From Heterohyrax brucei (Eukaryota; Chordata; Mammalia; Hyracoidea; Procaviidae), in assembly GCA_028571685.1 (NCBI GenBank), contig CM053162.1, forward strand, positions 65,770,351 to 65,834,350: a stretch of 64,000 nucleotides of DNA, in the 5' to 3' direction. Shown in pieces: positions 54,683 to 64,000 of the stretch. Below the pieces are notes generated by a model. It worked only from the letters and a program-made list of their open reading frames with translations, was not told where the DNA came from and made no database searches. Within the stretch, counting starts at the first letter, position 1. Each line of letters starts with the position of its first letter. The translations under genes and the position numbers were made by a program.

Positions 54683-56028
54683 GCACTGAGCTAGGAGAAT
54701 CAACAGCCAGTCCTGAGTCCTGCATGTCGCAACCAAGATACACATGCAGTGAACTAATTCCGTGCCGCCCGCTCCCATTCTCTGTGTCAGCTACTGAGGA
54801 ACGTCGAAGGAGTTTTCTATTCCCGCCTAGGAAGACAAAATGGCCAATTTGATCTGAGGGATTCCATGACTCAGACTCAGTGTTTAGGAAGCCAGCTAAA
54901 ATTTTCCAAATCAAAATTACATCTGCATTTCTTATCAGTCATTTCTTAAATGTCACAACCTGGACATGTACTTCTCAAATGCAAACTTCCTTTAGCAACA
55001 TACAGAGAGCTATTTAATTTTCTAACAGAAGAATTTAGTATCTTTTAAACAACTTATTCCTACAGACTGCTTACTTTCCTTCCTGTCACTAAGTGTGGGA
55101 GGGAAATGAATGGAACAATTTCCTATTTGGCTCAACAGAAGCTGCTGGTCACGGTCACCTCTGCAACTTCTACTAGCGCAGTAAGCTGTTGGCTCTGTGG
55201 GTTACTTCCCTGATGGCTGTCCTGGTCAGTAGCTTAAAGATTTTATGGGAAGCCATCAACAAATCCCCAGTGCAAAGATACAAAGGTTGTCGCTTCTGAT
55301 ATTGGCTCCAAATTCCAAAGGCCAGAATGTGATCATTCAAGGTCACAATGAATGTCTTGTCAGTTTATAGAGCAACAGCTAACACCAGAAAGAAAAGTAA
55401 TGAATCCTTGTGAGTTTAGAGGACGAATGTAAGTATAAACAGTAACTGGACTTAAGAAGTGGTTAATACAGTGTCAGGGGCCATCATACTGAGTTTTCTT
55501 TGGACTGCTAAATAGTTAAATTCAGGGCCTTAACCAAAGACTCTGTAAGGACATTCAAGTATGAACACCAGACTAGCAAGAAAAGCAGGAAATCATTAAG
55601 AATAAGAATGTCACAGGATGGTGATTTTTCTGTAAAATATGTACGCAGTGAGGAACACACTGTAGTCTTTTCAGTTCCACCCACACTCAGGCAACCATTA
55701 AAATGAAGACAGCCTGTCACAAAAACGACTTTTCTAAGGTGCAAAAGTGTTCTCTTTAATGAGGATTTACTCTAACACATTAATACACCACATTGTTCCA
55801 GAAAACCCAACTCCCCAGAAAGGCCAAGATCTGGAAATGAGAACATGAACCCTCTGAGGAAACACAGCAATGGTCTCAACCATCTCGACTTTGGTTAGGC
55901 ACTTTCTTTATCAGAGGACAGTGGCCCCTGATCTCACTGAGGTCTGATTTATTGTCATCTTATACACGCTTCTAGTAAGTTTCATGACTTTATGACTCAA
56001 TCTTCTCCAATTAGAAAAACTACACGCC
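54683..56028. other. Intron without recognised elements
   Basis: No repeat or gene identified. Frames at 54669-54914 and 55508-55744 (minus) are short and lack motifs. Confidence 0.45.
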
Positions 56029-56186
56029 AACCAAACCCAGTGCTGTCAAGTAGATTCTGACACACAGTAACTTTACAGGACAAAGTAGAACTGCCCCAAA
56101 GAGCTTTCAAGTTGTGCCTGGTGGATTTGCACTGGTGACCTTTTGGTTAGCAGCTGTAGCACACTACTACGTTACCAGGATTTCCT
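56029..56186 (-). mobile_element. AfroSINE-type SINE, short form
   Basis: CCAACCAAACCCAGTGCTGT, GAACTGCCCCAAAGAGCTTT, GACCTTTTGGTTAGCAGCTG, head CTACGTTACCAGGATTTCC. Confidence 0.88.
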
Positions 56187-56892
56187 TAAAAAGACTACAG
56201 GTAAGTGGAAACTATTAACTTCAGATACACTGACAGTTGTGGAAAGTGAAATCTGATAGTGAAATCTATTAGAACTGGTAAAGGACTATATTGTGAATAC
56301 ACTTTTTAAAAAGGAAAACAGACTTCTATTTTTCTGCCACCTCATAGTGTGTTATTATACTAAGCACAGTTTAGATAATGCTCACGATAACAAGATTGGT
56401 ATAAAGCCTCAGTTATGTGTGGGGTAAAAAAATGGAACAATACCAGGAAGTTCCTAAGCATATTGTGATTACTTCAAAATGAAGCAAATCCAATTCTCTC
56501 TTAGTAAATTATCTCATTTGCTTATGGGTGGGAGGGCATGGATAGAAGGAAAGAGAGAACAGAACCTCCATAAACACTCATGTCTTCATCAGCTTGTAAC
56601 ACAAGAAACAATTGCCAGCTCTCACCTGTGTGATTCAATCCTTTATTGATGAGCAAAGTCAGTCAATTAGATCCCCTCCCACCAAAAAAGGAGATAAAAG
56701 ATATATAAATCTTGGAATGTTAAAGACTAAATTCCAATTAGTTATATTCTAGAATATAACTGTACCAAGAAAATGCAAAATCATTTTTAAAAGCCATTGA
56801 ACTAATAAGAAAGAACAAGGAGGCCGAATAATATACAAAGAAAAGTTACTAAAACAACAGTAACCAATGGAAAACATAGCATTAAATATCCC

Positions 56893-56952
56893 CATATGCC
56901 AGCCAAGCCAAGTGTCGTCGAGTTGTATCTGACTCATGGCGACCCTAAGGCC
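56893..56952 (-). repeat. Isolated SINE-tail fragment
   Basis: CCAGCCAAGCCAAGTGTCGT, CGAGTTGTATCTGACTCATG, GCGACCCTAAGGCC. Body and head are absent. Confidence 0.65.
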
Positions 56953-57989
56953 ATAAAGTGATATTACCAGAGACAAAAGCACAAAATGAAGAATACTTCA
57001 TGGAAAACAATTACAAAATTTTCCTGAAAGATGTACCACATTCATGGATAAGAAAGCTCAAGATTATAGGATGTCAATTCTGTTCACGTTATTCTAAAAA
57101 TGGCTCTTCAGAGAGTTACATAATGAGTTGGCAAGAAAGTCTTTTTCTCAGCCAGTTCTCTTCCCATTTTATTATCATAAAATTAATAAGCTTTTAGTAT
57201 ATTAATAGAAGATTATTTAATGTGCATATGTAAGACTGACTTTGCTCACCTTGTGGTCAATGTATCAAATGATGGAGATGGAAATAAAAGTAGTTTATAT
57301 ATTCACTGGCACATAAAAAGTATAGTCTTTCCTTTTAACATTAAATTACTCTTGGGAATTTTCAGTCTAGCTCTTAGTACATAAACCCTTGGAATCTCAT
57401 TTTCTGTGAACAGTGTGCACTTTCTCTTACCACCCTATGAGAGCCAATGGCATAATACTACCATAAATTTTCCTTTTCTACCACTTTCAGTTGTCATTTT
57501 CACTTTGATGTAATACTCTTCTATTCTTGTATTACACAAGTATTTACATGTAAATATGTGAAAGTTAAAATTCATTCACTAGTGTTCCACCTCAATATTT
57601 TAAAGATGAGGAAATCAGGCTTAGAGAGGCACCAAGGGAAGAACAAATAAATTCACATGACACAAAAGAAATTAAAGGCCAATTACTCTTGTGTTCTCTA
57701 GAGTATCTTTAGAGCTCAGGAGTCACTGCTTGCTTTACTTTCTAACTTAAGAAGAAGCTGTGTGAGTAAAAGAATCACAAAATGTATTTAATCTTGACAT
57801 CAATCTTACTGTGTGTCTTATTTATATGCTAGTGAACTTTTCATGCAATGAATTATTTAAATACCTTAGTATTGAGACAACAATCTGCAATGTTAGTTAA
57901 CAATGTACTTTGCAACATTACAGAAATGTTAACCAGTCATTTTATGCTAACTTCCTGCAATGCTCTGTAACGTCTAACGTGTTCAAGCA
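56953..57989. other. A/T-rich intron
   Basis: GAGGAAATCAGGCTTAGAGA at 57608-57627 hints at a MIR relic. Nothing else recognised. Confidence 0.4.
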
Positions 57990-58149
57990 TTGTAAGCTCA
58001 TTGACCATGAGTTGACTCTGACTCATAAAGATCCCATAAAACACAACAGAGTTGCACCATTAGGGTTTCAAGGAGTCACTGATGGATTTGAACTACTGAT
58101 CTTTTGGTTAGCAGATGAATGGTTAACTACCGTACTATCAGGGCTCCCA
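57990..58149 (-). mobile_element. AfroSINE-type SINE, diverged
   Basis: GACTCTGACTCATAAAGATC, GTTGCACCATTAGGGTTTCA, GATTTGAACTACTGATCTTT, head CTACCGTACTATCAGGGCTCC. Confidence 0.82.
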
Positions 58150-58193
58150 ATTCAAGCATGTTAGCTTGAACAAGATTTCTGTGTTTAAAAACA

Positions 58194-58390
58194 AACAACA
58201 AACCATCACAGTTGAGCTCATCTGACTTACACATGCCAAAAGGAATGAGTAGAACTGCCTCATATGTTTTTCGAGGATGTAGTCTTTAGGGAAACAGAGT
58301 GTGACATCTTTTTGCCTGTAAAGTGGCTGGTAGGTTTGCACCACTCAGTTTGCAATTAGGTACTTCACCAGTGTACCATCAGGGCTCTTT
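58194..58390 (-). mobile_element. SINE, long form, diverged
   Basis: GTAGAACTGCCTCATATGTT, GATGTAGTCTTTAGGGAAAC, GACATCTTTTTGCCTGTAAA, head CAGTGTACCATCAGGGCTC. Insert type as at 10300. Confidence 0.75.
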
Positions 58391-58499
58391 TTGTGTTACA
58401 GGAATGAAAAAGGACAAAGTTGTTTTAAAAATACTGTAACTAAACAGATGGTAGAGCTTAGGTTCCTATGCAACAAAGGTGTTCTGTAGGCAAAACAGA

Positions 58500-58540
58500 G
58501 AAAGAAAAAGGAAAAAAAAAAAAAAGAAAGAAAGAAAAGA
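58500..58540 (+). repeat. A-run and GAAA simple repeat
   Basis: GGAAAAAAAAAAAAAG followed by AAAGAAAGAAAAG. Confidence 0.85.
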
Positions 58541-60299
58541 ATATATTGCTCATTTGGGAAAAACCAAGACCTGCTAAAGTTCACAAATCAGAGGGTTTTT
58601 AGTGAAGAAAACTAACTACCACCATTCAAGCAAGTTAGGGAGAATAGAATTATAAATCCTAACCAATAACTCTATTATCCTCTATGTGAAAATGTGATAC
58701 GTGATTGAATCCATCACTCGTTTCCTTAAGCAGCAGGAAGTCATTCTAATTAAAAAAAAAAAAAAAAGAAAAGAAAGAGCCACAGAAGTGGTCCAGTTCT
58801 AGAGTAACAGGTATCTACACATAAGTTTTGATGTCTACGCTGCAGTTAGGTCTCTGATACGAGGTACTCAGAGGTTTCAAGAATTTGGTGTATCTTGTTG
58901 TCAGTCTTAGTTTGCCATTTTTTCTTCTCCCCTGTGATTGAAATTTATCTCTCCTCCTTTACTCTCCACTCTCAACCTTCACCCAAGCCAGAAGTCATCC
59001 AAGATATGCACACTCTTCTTTGTTCTCTAATCAGTTTAGGGCTAGATTTTTTGTACATGCAGCAGGGAAGAAAAAAAAAAGAAATCACACAGTTCCAGCT
59101 TTGTAACTAAGCAATAGCTCTTACATTCAGAGTATAATTGCTATCACAGAGAGACTAGGAATAATACCATGATACTGCATATGTGAAATGAACATGAGCT
59201 TTTTGGAGGTGGTCAAGAGATCAGTCATACTTCAGAGGAAGGTTATTCATGATCCACAGGGGAAGCAAGATTCAATAGAAGTGGTAGAACAGATTTTGAA
59301 AGGCAGTGGAAGCTACGGACTTTTAATTACTAGTCACTGCCAATTTTTCTTTAAAGAGAAGCATATGTTTCATGCGTCCACTTTCTCTCTCCATTCATTC
59401 TCAGCCCACAGACACTGTGTTTGTATTCCCACACCTCCTGCAGCAAAGCTCTTTTAAACTGATCTCTCACTAAGCTACTTAATAAGCTGCCAAAATCAAA
59501 TTATTTTTATCTTATCATACCAATCTGCCACAGTTAGCACTCTCAACTCAACTTCACTTTCTTCTGAAGATGTTGTTGCCTAGTTCTCGAAACAATATTT
59601 TCCTTTCTCCAAACTTTATAGCTTTAAAAAGAACGTATGTTATCTAGCACCACAGGTATTTCTCCCCATGCATTTCCCTTCCTCCTACCCCAGAGAACAG
59701 ATACTGCCCTAACCAGCCCCTATCACTGAGCCTGTGATCAGATTACAACTCCTCCAGAATCTTGCTTCATTGGCTTTGCTAACTTGCCTCCAAATCTTTA
59801 AGTTCTTCCTCTTTCATTGTTCCTCAACTGCAGCCTAGAAAGATATCCAAATTTCTCTAGCTTTCCTCTCCAGCTTCTCCTAAATCTTCTGCTTTCTCAT
59901 GAGAGAAGAAATTGTGCAGTTCACAGGTAAGAACATATGAGATCAAGAGTGGTAAAACCTCAAGGTAGTGAGGATCTCGATGAACTCTGGTTAGTAAAAA
60001 AACTCAGTGAGAACCAGGGAACGAGCACCACTATTGCCAGATATGTTGATGGTGTGATCTGAGTATAAAAGTGTGAGGTCCAGGCTTACACAGACTGCTC
60101 AGCATCTAATGTCCCTGCACAATGGCAGTAACACACTGGCTGACAACATTCCACTATCTCTTTTCTTTATTTCAAATGTGCTTTATCTTAAGACCACTCG
60201 CCTATCTGGCCATATTTTGGCTACTTCTTCAATTAGGTCTCTGCACATAGGATATGAATGGTCAAGGGATATGGACGACTTTTTCTTTCTCTAAAACAA
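58541..60299. other. Intron without recognised elements
   Basis: A second A-run is at 58752-58766. The 89-codon frame 59188-59457 has no motif I know. 59470-59930 is C/T-rich. Confidence 0.4.
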
Positions 60300-61738
60300 C
60301 AATAAGCAAGAAGTGAAGGAATCACAGAAGCTTTCTATAACATCTTTAAGGAACTACCAAGAGAGCAGTTTATCTAAGCAGTATCCATGGGGCAATCAAC
60401 AGAAAACACTGGAAATAGATACACCCTTTGACCCAGTAATCCCACTGCTCGGAATATATCCTACAGAATCAAAGGCAGTCACAAAAACAGATATACGCAC
60501 ATGAATGTTTACTGCAGCACAGCCCACAATAGCTAAAATATGGACTCAACCCAGATGCCCAACAACAGAAGAATGGATAAACAAACTATGGTATATATAC
60601 TCAATGGAACACAATGCAATGATACAGAACAATGATGATTTTAGGAAGCAGCTCACAATCTGGTTTCAACCAGAAGACATTATACTGAGTGAAATCAGTC
60701 AGCATCACAAGGAAAAATATTGTGTGAAACCCCTACTATAAGTACTTAAAACTGACTCATGTACACAAGAAAGGACTCCTTGGATAGCTGCAAGGGAGGG
60801 GAGAGTAGTTGAGAGAGGGCTAGTCATACATTAGATAGTTGATAGAACTTTGGTTGGGTGAAAGCAGTGACAGCACACATTAGAAAGAAGATCAACTTAA
60901 CTGGACTTCAACATAAACTGAAAACTCTTCTAATCTTAACCCAATATTGCAAGTACAGAGTAGCAGGGGCAGAGGTCTGGGGACCATGCTCTCAGGGAAC
61001 ATCAAGGTCAACTGGTATAACTACCCTATTGCTAAGAGAGTCTTCTGCACTCCATATTGGTGACTGATGTCTGAGGTTTTAAAAGCTAGCAAGCTGCCAT
61101 TTGAAGTATACCAAATGGTCCCAACTCAGCCAGAACAGATGATCACCAAGGAAAACAAAGACGTGAGGTAAAAAGAGCCCAGAAGACAGTAGCATCCATG
61201 TGAATGGGTGACTGTATGTACATGTGACCAGAACCAGATGGTGCCTGGTCACCACCAAAGACAGCCATCACAGGGAACACAATGTTGAGTCCCAGTGACA
61301 ACATGAGAAAAAGAAGGGTGCACCTCAAGAATACCACTAAAGGACCACAATTGATGGTCTGAAGGCCTGGGGCTTCCCCTGGGAGCATGACCCTAAACCT
61401 GCTGCCACCCCTGACCAGAAAACATTACTGTGGTCAATTCTTTGCATAGGAATTGATTGAAGTCACAGACACAATGTGACTATATGGTGTGTGTACCTTA
61501 TGATTCTATGAATCTATCAGATGGTGTCCCACTGACCTCTTATTAGAAGGGAGAGGAGAGGTTGGAGAGGAGGGGACAGGAGACTGTTAAGAGGATACAG
61601 CATGTATAAAACAGAAAGGAGGAGTGTGCTGTCACTGGGTAAGAGAGCAGAAGGAGCTGCAGATAGGCGGGCATGCATATTTAATTTGGATTGTATACTT
61701 TCACTCAATCACAAACACACACACACACACAAAAAGTG
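60300..61738 (+). mobile_element. L1 LINE: ORF2 C-terminus and 3' UTR
   Basis: FDPVIPLLGIYPTESKAV, then MFTAAQPTIAKIWTQPRCPT and EEWINKLWYIYSMEHNAM are the conserved C-terminal region of L1 ORF2p. One stop separates the two frames and others follow. The 3' UTR contains GGAGAGGAGGGGACAGGAGAC and closes with an ACACAC-rich A tail (61710-61733). Confidence 0.85.
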
Positions 61739-62942
61739 CAAAAGAAGCCCACAGCTATTAGAAGAAAAGAAATAATAAGGGTCAGAGAAAAAAACAAATG
61801 AAATAGAGAACAAGAAAAACAATAGAAAGAATCAACACAACTAAAAGTTGAGTTTTTGAAAGGATCAACAAAATCAAACAAACCATTGGCTTGACAAAAG
61901 AAAAATTCAAGTAAAAAATGAAATGGGGGACATTACAACTGACTCAACTGAAATAAAAAAAAAAGATTATAACAGAGTACTATGAAAAACTGCACTCCAA
62001 CAAATTTGAAAACCTAGAGAAAATGGACAAATTTCTATAAATGTGCTACCTACCTTAAATTAACATAATTGAGATAAAAAACCTGAAGACACCCCAAAGA
62101 AGACAAGACATTGAAAAGGAAATTAAAAAAAAAAAAAAAAAAAAGGACTGGCCCAGGTGCCTTAACTGTATAAGTCTACCAGACATTCAGCAAAAACTCA
62201 CAGCAGGTCTCCTGAAACTATTTCAGAATATAAAGAAGTGAATGGTTACTTCTGAATTCATCCTATGAAGCCAGCATAACCATGTAACAAAGCAGGCAAC
62301 ACTCTGATACCAAAAATAGGCAAGACATCACAACAAAAGATAACCACATACAAATATGTCTTGCAAATTGCGATGTAAAAATTTTCAACAGAATTCAGTT
62401 CAGCATTATATTAAAAAAAAAATACATCACAACAAAGTGGGATTCATACAAACTATGAAAGGATACCAGGTATGCAAGAATGGTTCAAGGTTAGAGAATC
62501 AAACAACATAATCTAGTGCATACTTAAAAGAATCACAGTATTATTTCAACCAACACAGAAAAAGCATTTCATAAAGTATGACATCCATTCATCAGAAAAG
62601 TTCATGATAAAATAGGAAAAAAAGGCAATTTTTCAGCATAACAAAGTACATCTATAGAAAACCAATAGCCAATGGACACAGACTGAAAAAACCCCTCCCC
62701 CTTAGAATAAGAACAAGATAAAGATACCCTTTATCAGCATTCATATTTAATACTATGATACTGGTCCTAACTGGAGCAATAGGAGAGAAAAAAAATAAAT
62801 AAAGAGGAACATTCAAATTGGAAAGTAAGAAGTGAAACAATCCCTCTTCAAGGATGATATGATACCATACATAAAAGGCCCTAAAGATTCCACAGGCAAA
62901 CTACTGGAACTTACAGATTTAGCAGAGTAGCAAGGTGAAAGA
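61739..62942 (+). mobile_element. L1 LINE: ORF2 internal (RT) segment
   Basis: AATAGAAAGAATCAACACAA, TTGGCTTGACAAAAGAAAAA, CATCCATTCATCAGAAAAGT, CAATGGACACAGACTGAAAA follow L1 ORF2 order up to the RT domain (RLKK-PLRIRT, the LAFIFNT-like region). It has many frameshifts. It belongs upstream of the preceding segment in L1 order but sits downstream, so these are two insertions or a rearranged one. It stops at mariner copy 6. Confidence 0.75.
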
Positions 62943-62944
62943 TA

Positions 62945-63488
62945 CTAAGACTGCCAATTAACTTTGTGAATTCATCCTAGAAAAAGTGCTACAAAGCTCA
63001 TTGCTGAATATCACTAAGGTCTTCACCAAAGCACTCCCCTTGGGAAGCTATGTATCAACACCAGTGCCTAGTCCACCCTTCAAAGCAATTTGAGAACTTT
63101 TCTTCTAGAGTAGCCACCAGAGCTGTCATCATATTACCTTTGCTGCCCTGAACGTCATCAATATGTCTTTCAGTATTTCCTTTATCTTCTGGTCAAGAAA
63201 AAAGTCACTGGGGGCCAGATAAGGTGAGCAGGGGGTTGTTCCAACACAACTGTTTGTTTTCTGGCTAAAAACTCCCTCACAGATAGCTATACAGTTAAGT
63301 TCGTAATCTTGCCACTGGGTTCAATGGCCACACCACAAAAAATTTCCAAAATTGCTCTAAAGGGTACAACGGGCATTGACATCAATGCACAACTTCCCAA
63401 GGGGAGTACTTTGAAGGCGACCCTAGTGACATTCAGCAATGAGGTACAGAGCACTTAACTTGGCAGACTTACTTGTCAGACCTCACAC
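62945..63488 (-). mobile_element. Foldback mariner-derived element, copy 6
   Basis: TA at 62943-62944 and 63489-63490. Left arm GAATTCATCCTAGAAAAAGT, CACCCTTCAAAGCAATTTGA. Right arm CAACTTCCCAAGGGGAGTAC, TTGAAGGCGACCCTAGTGAC. Internal TIR-like block ACAGTTAAGTTCGTAATCTT. It joins an L1 segment on the left and the LTR on the right. Confidence 0.85.
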
Positions 63489-63500
63489 TACACAGTTATG

Positions 63501-64000
63501 TGCCGAGGGCCGTTACTCACAAAGGCCACTATCAACAAAGCTATATGCCTGTGTGATAACGAGCAGATGCATGTCACCCCGGACATATTTTTTGGCTGTA
63601 CTGTCCCTGATAGTATTTTGCTTCCTAATTAAATTTTCCTCAAAAAGTACCCCCTCCTCTCCTGGCACAAGGATCAAGGAAGATGCCTTCTAAGAGGGGC
63701 TTTACAACTCCCTCAGCTTATGAAATTACATTGGGAAAATCTGACCAGGAACTTTTAAGGAAAAGAGCTCAGAGGAACAAATTTCAATACAGCATGCCAG
63801 AAAGCATCGAGGCCTGCCCAGTTCCACTGGCTTCCCCCAACTGCGTCTCCCCCCTCCCTTTTCCACATGTGAAACACAGGTTTACAGAAAAACCCTTGAA
63901 AGGCTTCCCAAGGACAATTCTCCACACAGCCCTTAAAGCTATACAAGCATCTCACTCCCTACAGCAGATAGATAAACTTCCAAGTTCATTATAATTGGTA
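63501..64000 (+). mobile_element. Second LTR of the 39-kb type, cut by window end
   Basis: It starts TGCCGAGGGCCG (possibly two bases earlier at TGTGCC) and follows 39210-39700 closely: TTGCTTCCTAATTAAATTTT, GATGCCTTCTAAGAGG, TGCCAGAAAGCATCGAGGCC, GCATCTCACTCCCTACAGCA. The 3' end and any internal region lie outside. Confidence 0.85.

Larger units (their letters stand above)
53947..64000 (-). other. CTNNA2: CTNNA2 intron upstream of the exon (partial)
   Basis: This is the intron that ends at the acceptor 53947-53948. No exon encoding the N-terminal MTSA...LVTQ residues is seen up to 64000, so the intron is longer than 10 kb. It holds six SINEs or SINE fragments and a SINE-tail fragment, two L1 segments, one foldback mariner and the start of an LTR. 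Confidence 0.75.

Noticed and set aside
39210..64000. The two related LTRs as ends of one 24-kb provirus
   Set aside because: The sequence between is ordinary intron including the CTNNA2 exon, with no retroviral genes, and the first LTR has its own CTATTA duplication.

Overview
The window is mammalian intron sequence packed with interspersed repeats, with one protein-coding exon. The organism is very probably an afrothere of the elephant/hyrax/sirenian group, most likely an elephant. The reasons are about forty copies of a tRNA-derived SINE of the AfroSINE type (head with AGTTCAAATCC, tail with GGTCGCTATGAGTCAGAA), BovB-like RTE LINEs ending in a CTAACAACA-type tail, and lineage-specific L1, LTR and mariner copies. 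The species call rests on remembered repeat sequences, not on a search.

The only exon I can support is at 53751-53946 on the minus strand. It is 196 bp, has proper splice sites, and encodes 65 residues that match alpha-N-catenin (CTNNA2) rather than alpha-E- or alpha-T-catenin. It covers the beginning of the beta-catenin-binding region. The rest of the window is therefore read as two CTNNA2 introns: 1-53750 downstream of the exon and 53947-64000 upstream. I saw no second CTNNA2 exon and no nested gene.

Layout. 0-9 kb: RTE endonuclease fragment, L1 split by a SINE, RTE 3' ends, L2, and a tRNA-Gly-headed SINE. 9-14 kb: SINEs of three structural types and microsatellites. 14-17 kb: first mariner copy, RTE, L1, MIR split by a SINE. 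17-25 kb: SINEs, an L1 3' end and a MaLR-like LTR. 25-28 kb: a chimeric RTE, second mariner, MER20. 30-37 kb: third and fourth mariner copies, a long RTE copy, SINEs. 39-40.2 kb: solo LTR with a 6-bp target duplication. 40-46 kb: SINEs in a MIR, LTRs, and a CpG-rich stretch of unknown origin. 46-48 kb: L2 and fifth mariner. 49-53 kb: repeat-poor intron. 53-54 kb: (GGGA)24 and the exon. 54-60 kb: SINEs and quiet intron. 60-64 kb: two L1 segments, sixth mariner, and the start of a second LTR of the 39-kb type.

Most distinctive are six copies of a 540-565 bp mariner-derived element. Its two ends are inverted copies of the same transposase 3' region, so it folds back on itself, with a third TIR-like block inside. 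All six lie in the same orientation. Also notable are hybrids between the RTE LINE and SINEs: SINE bodies resemble the RTE 5' UTR and SINE tails resemble the RTE 3' end. One RTE copy has its 5' UTR joined directly to its 3' end, with a 142-codon frame open across the junction.
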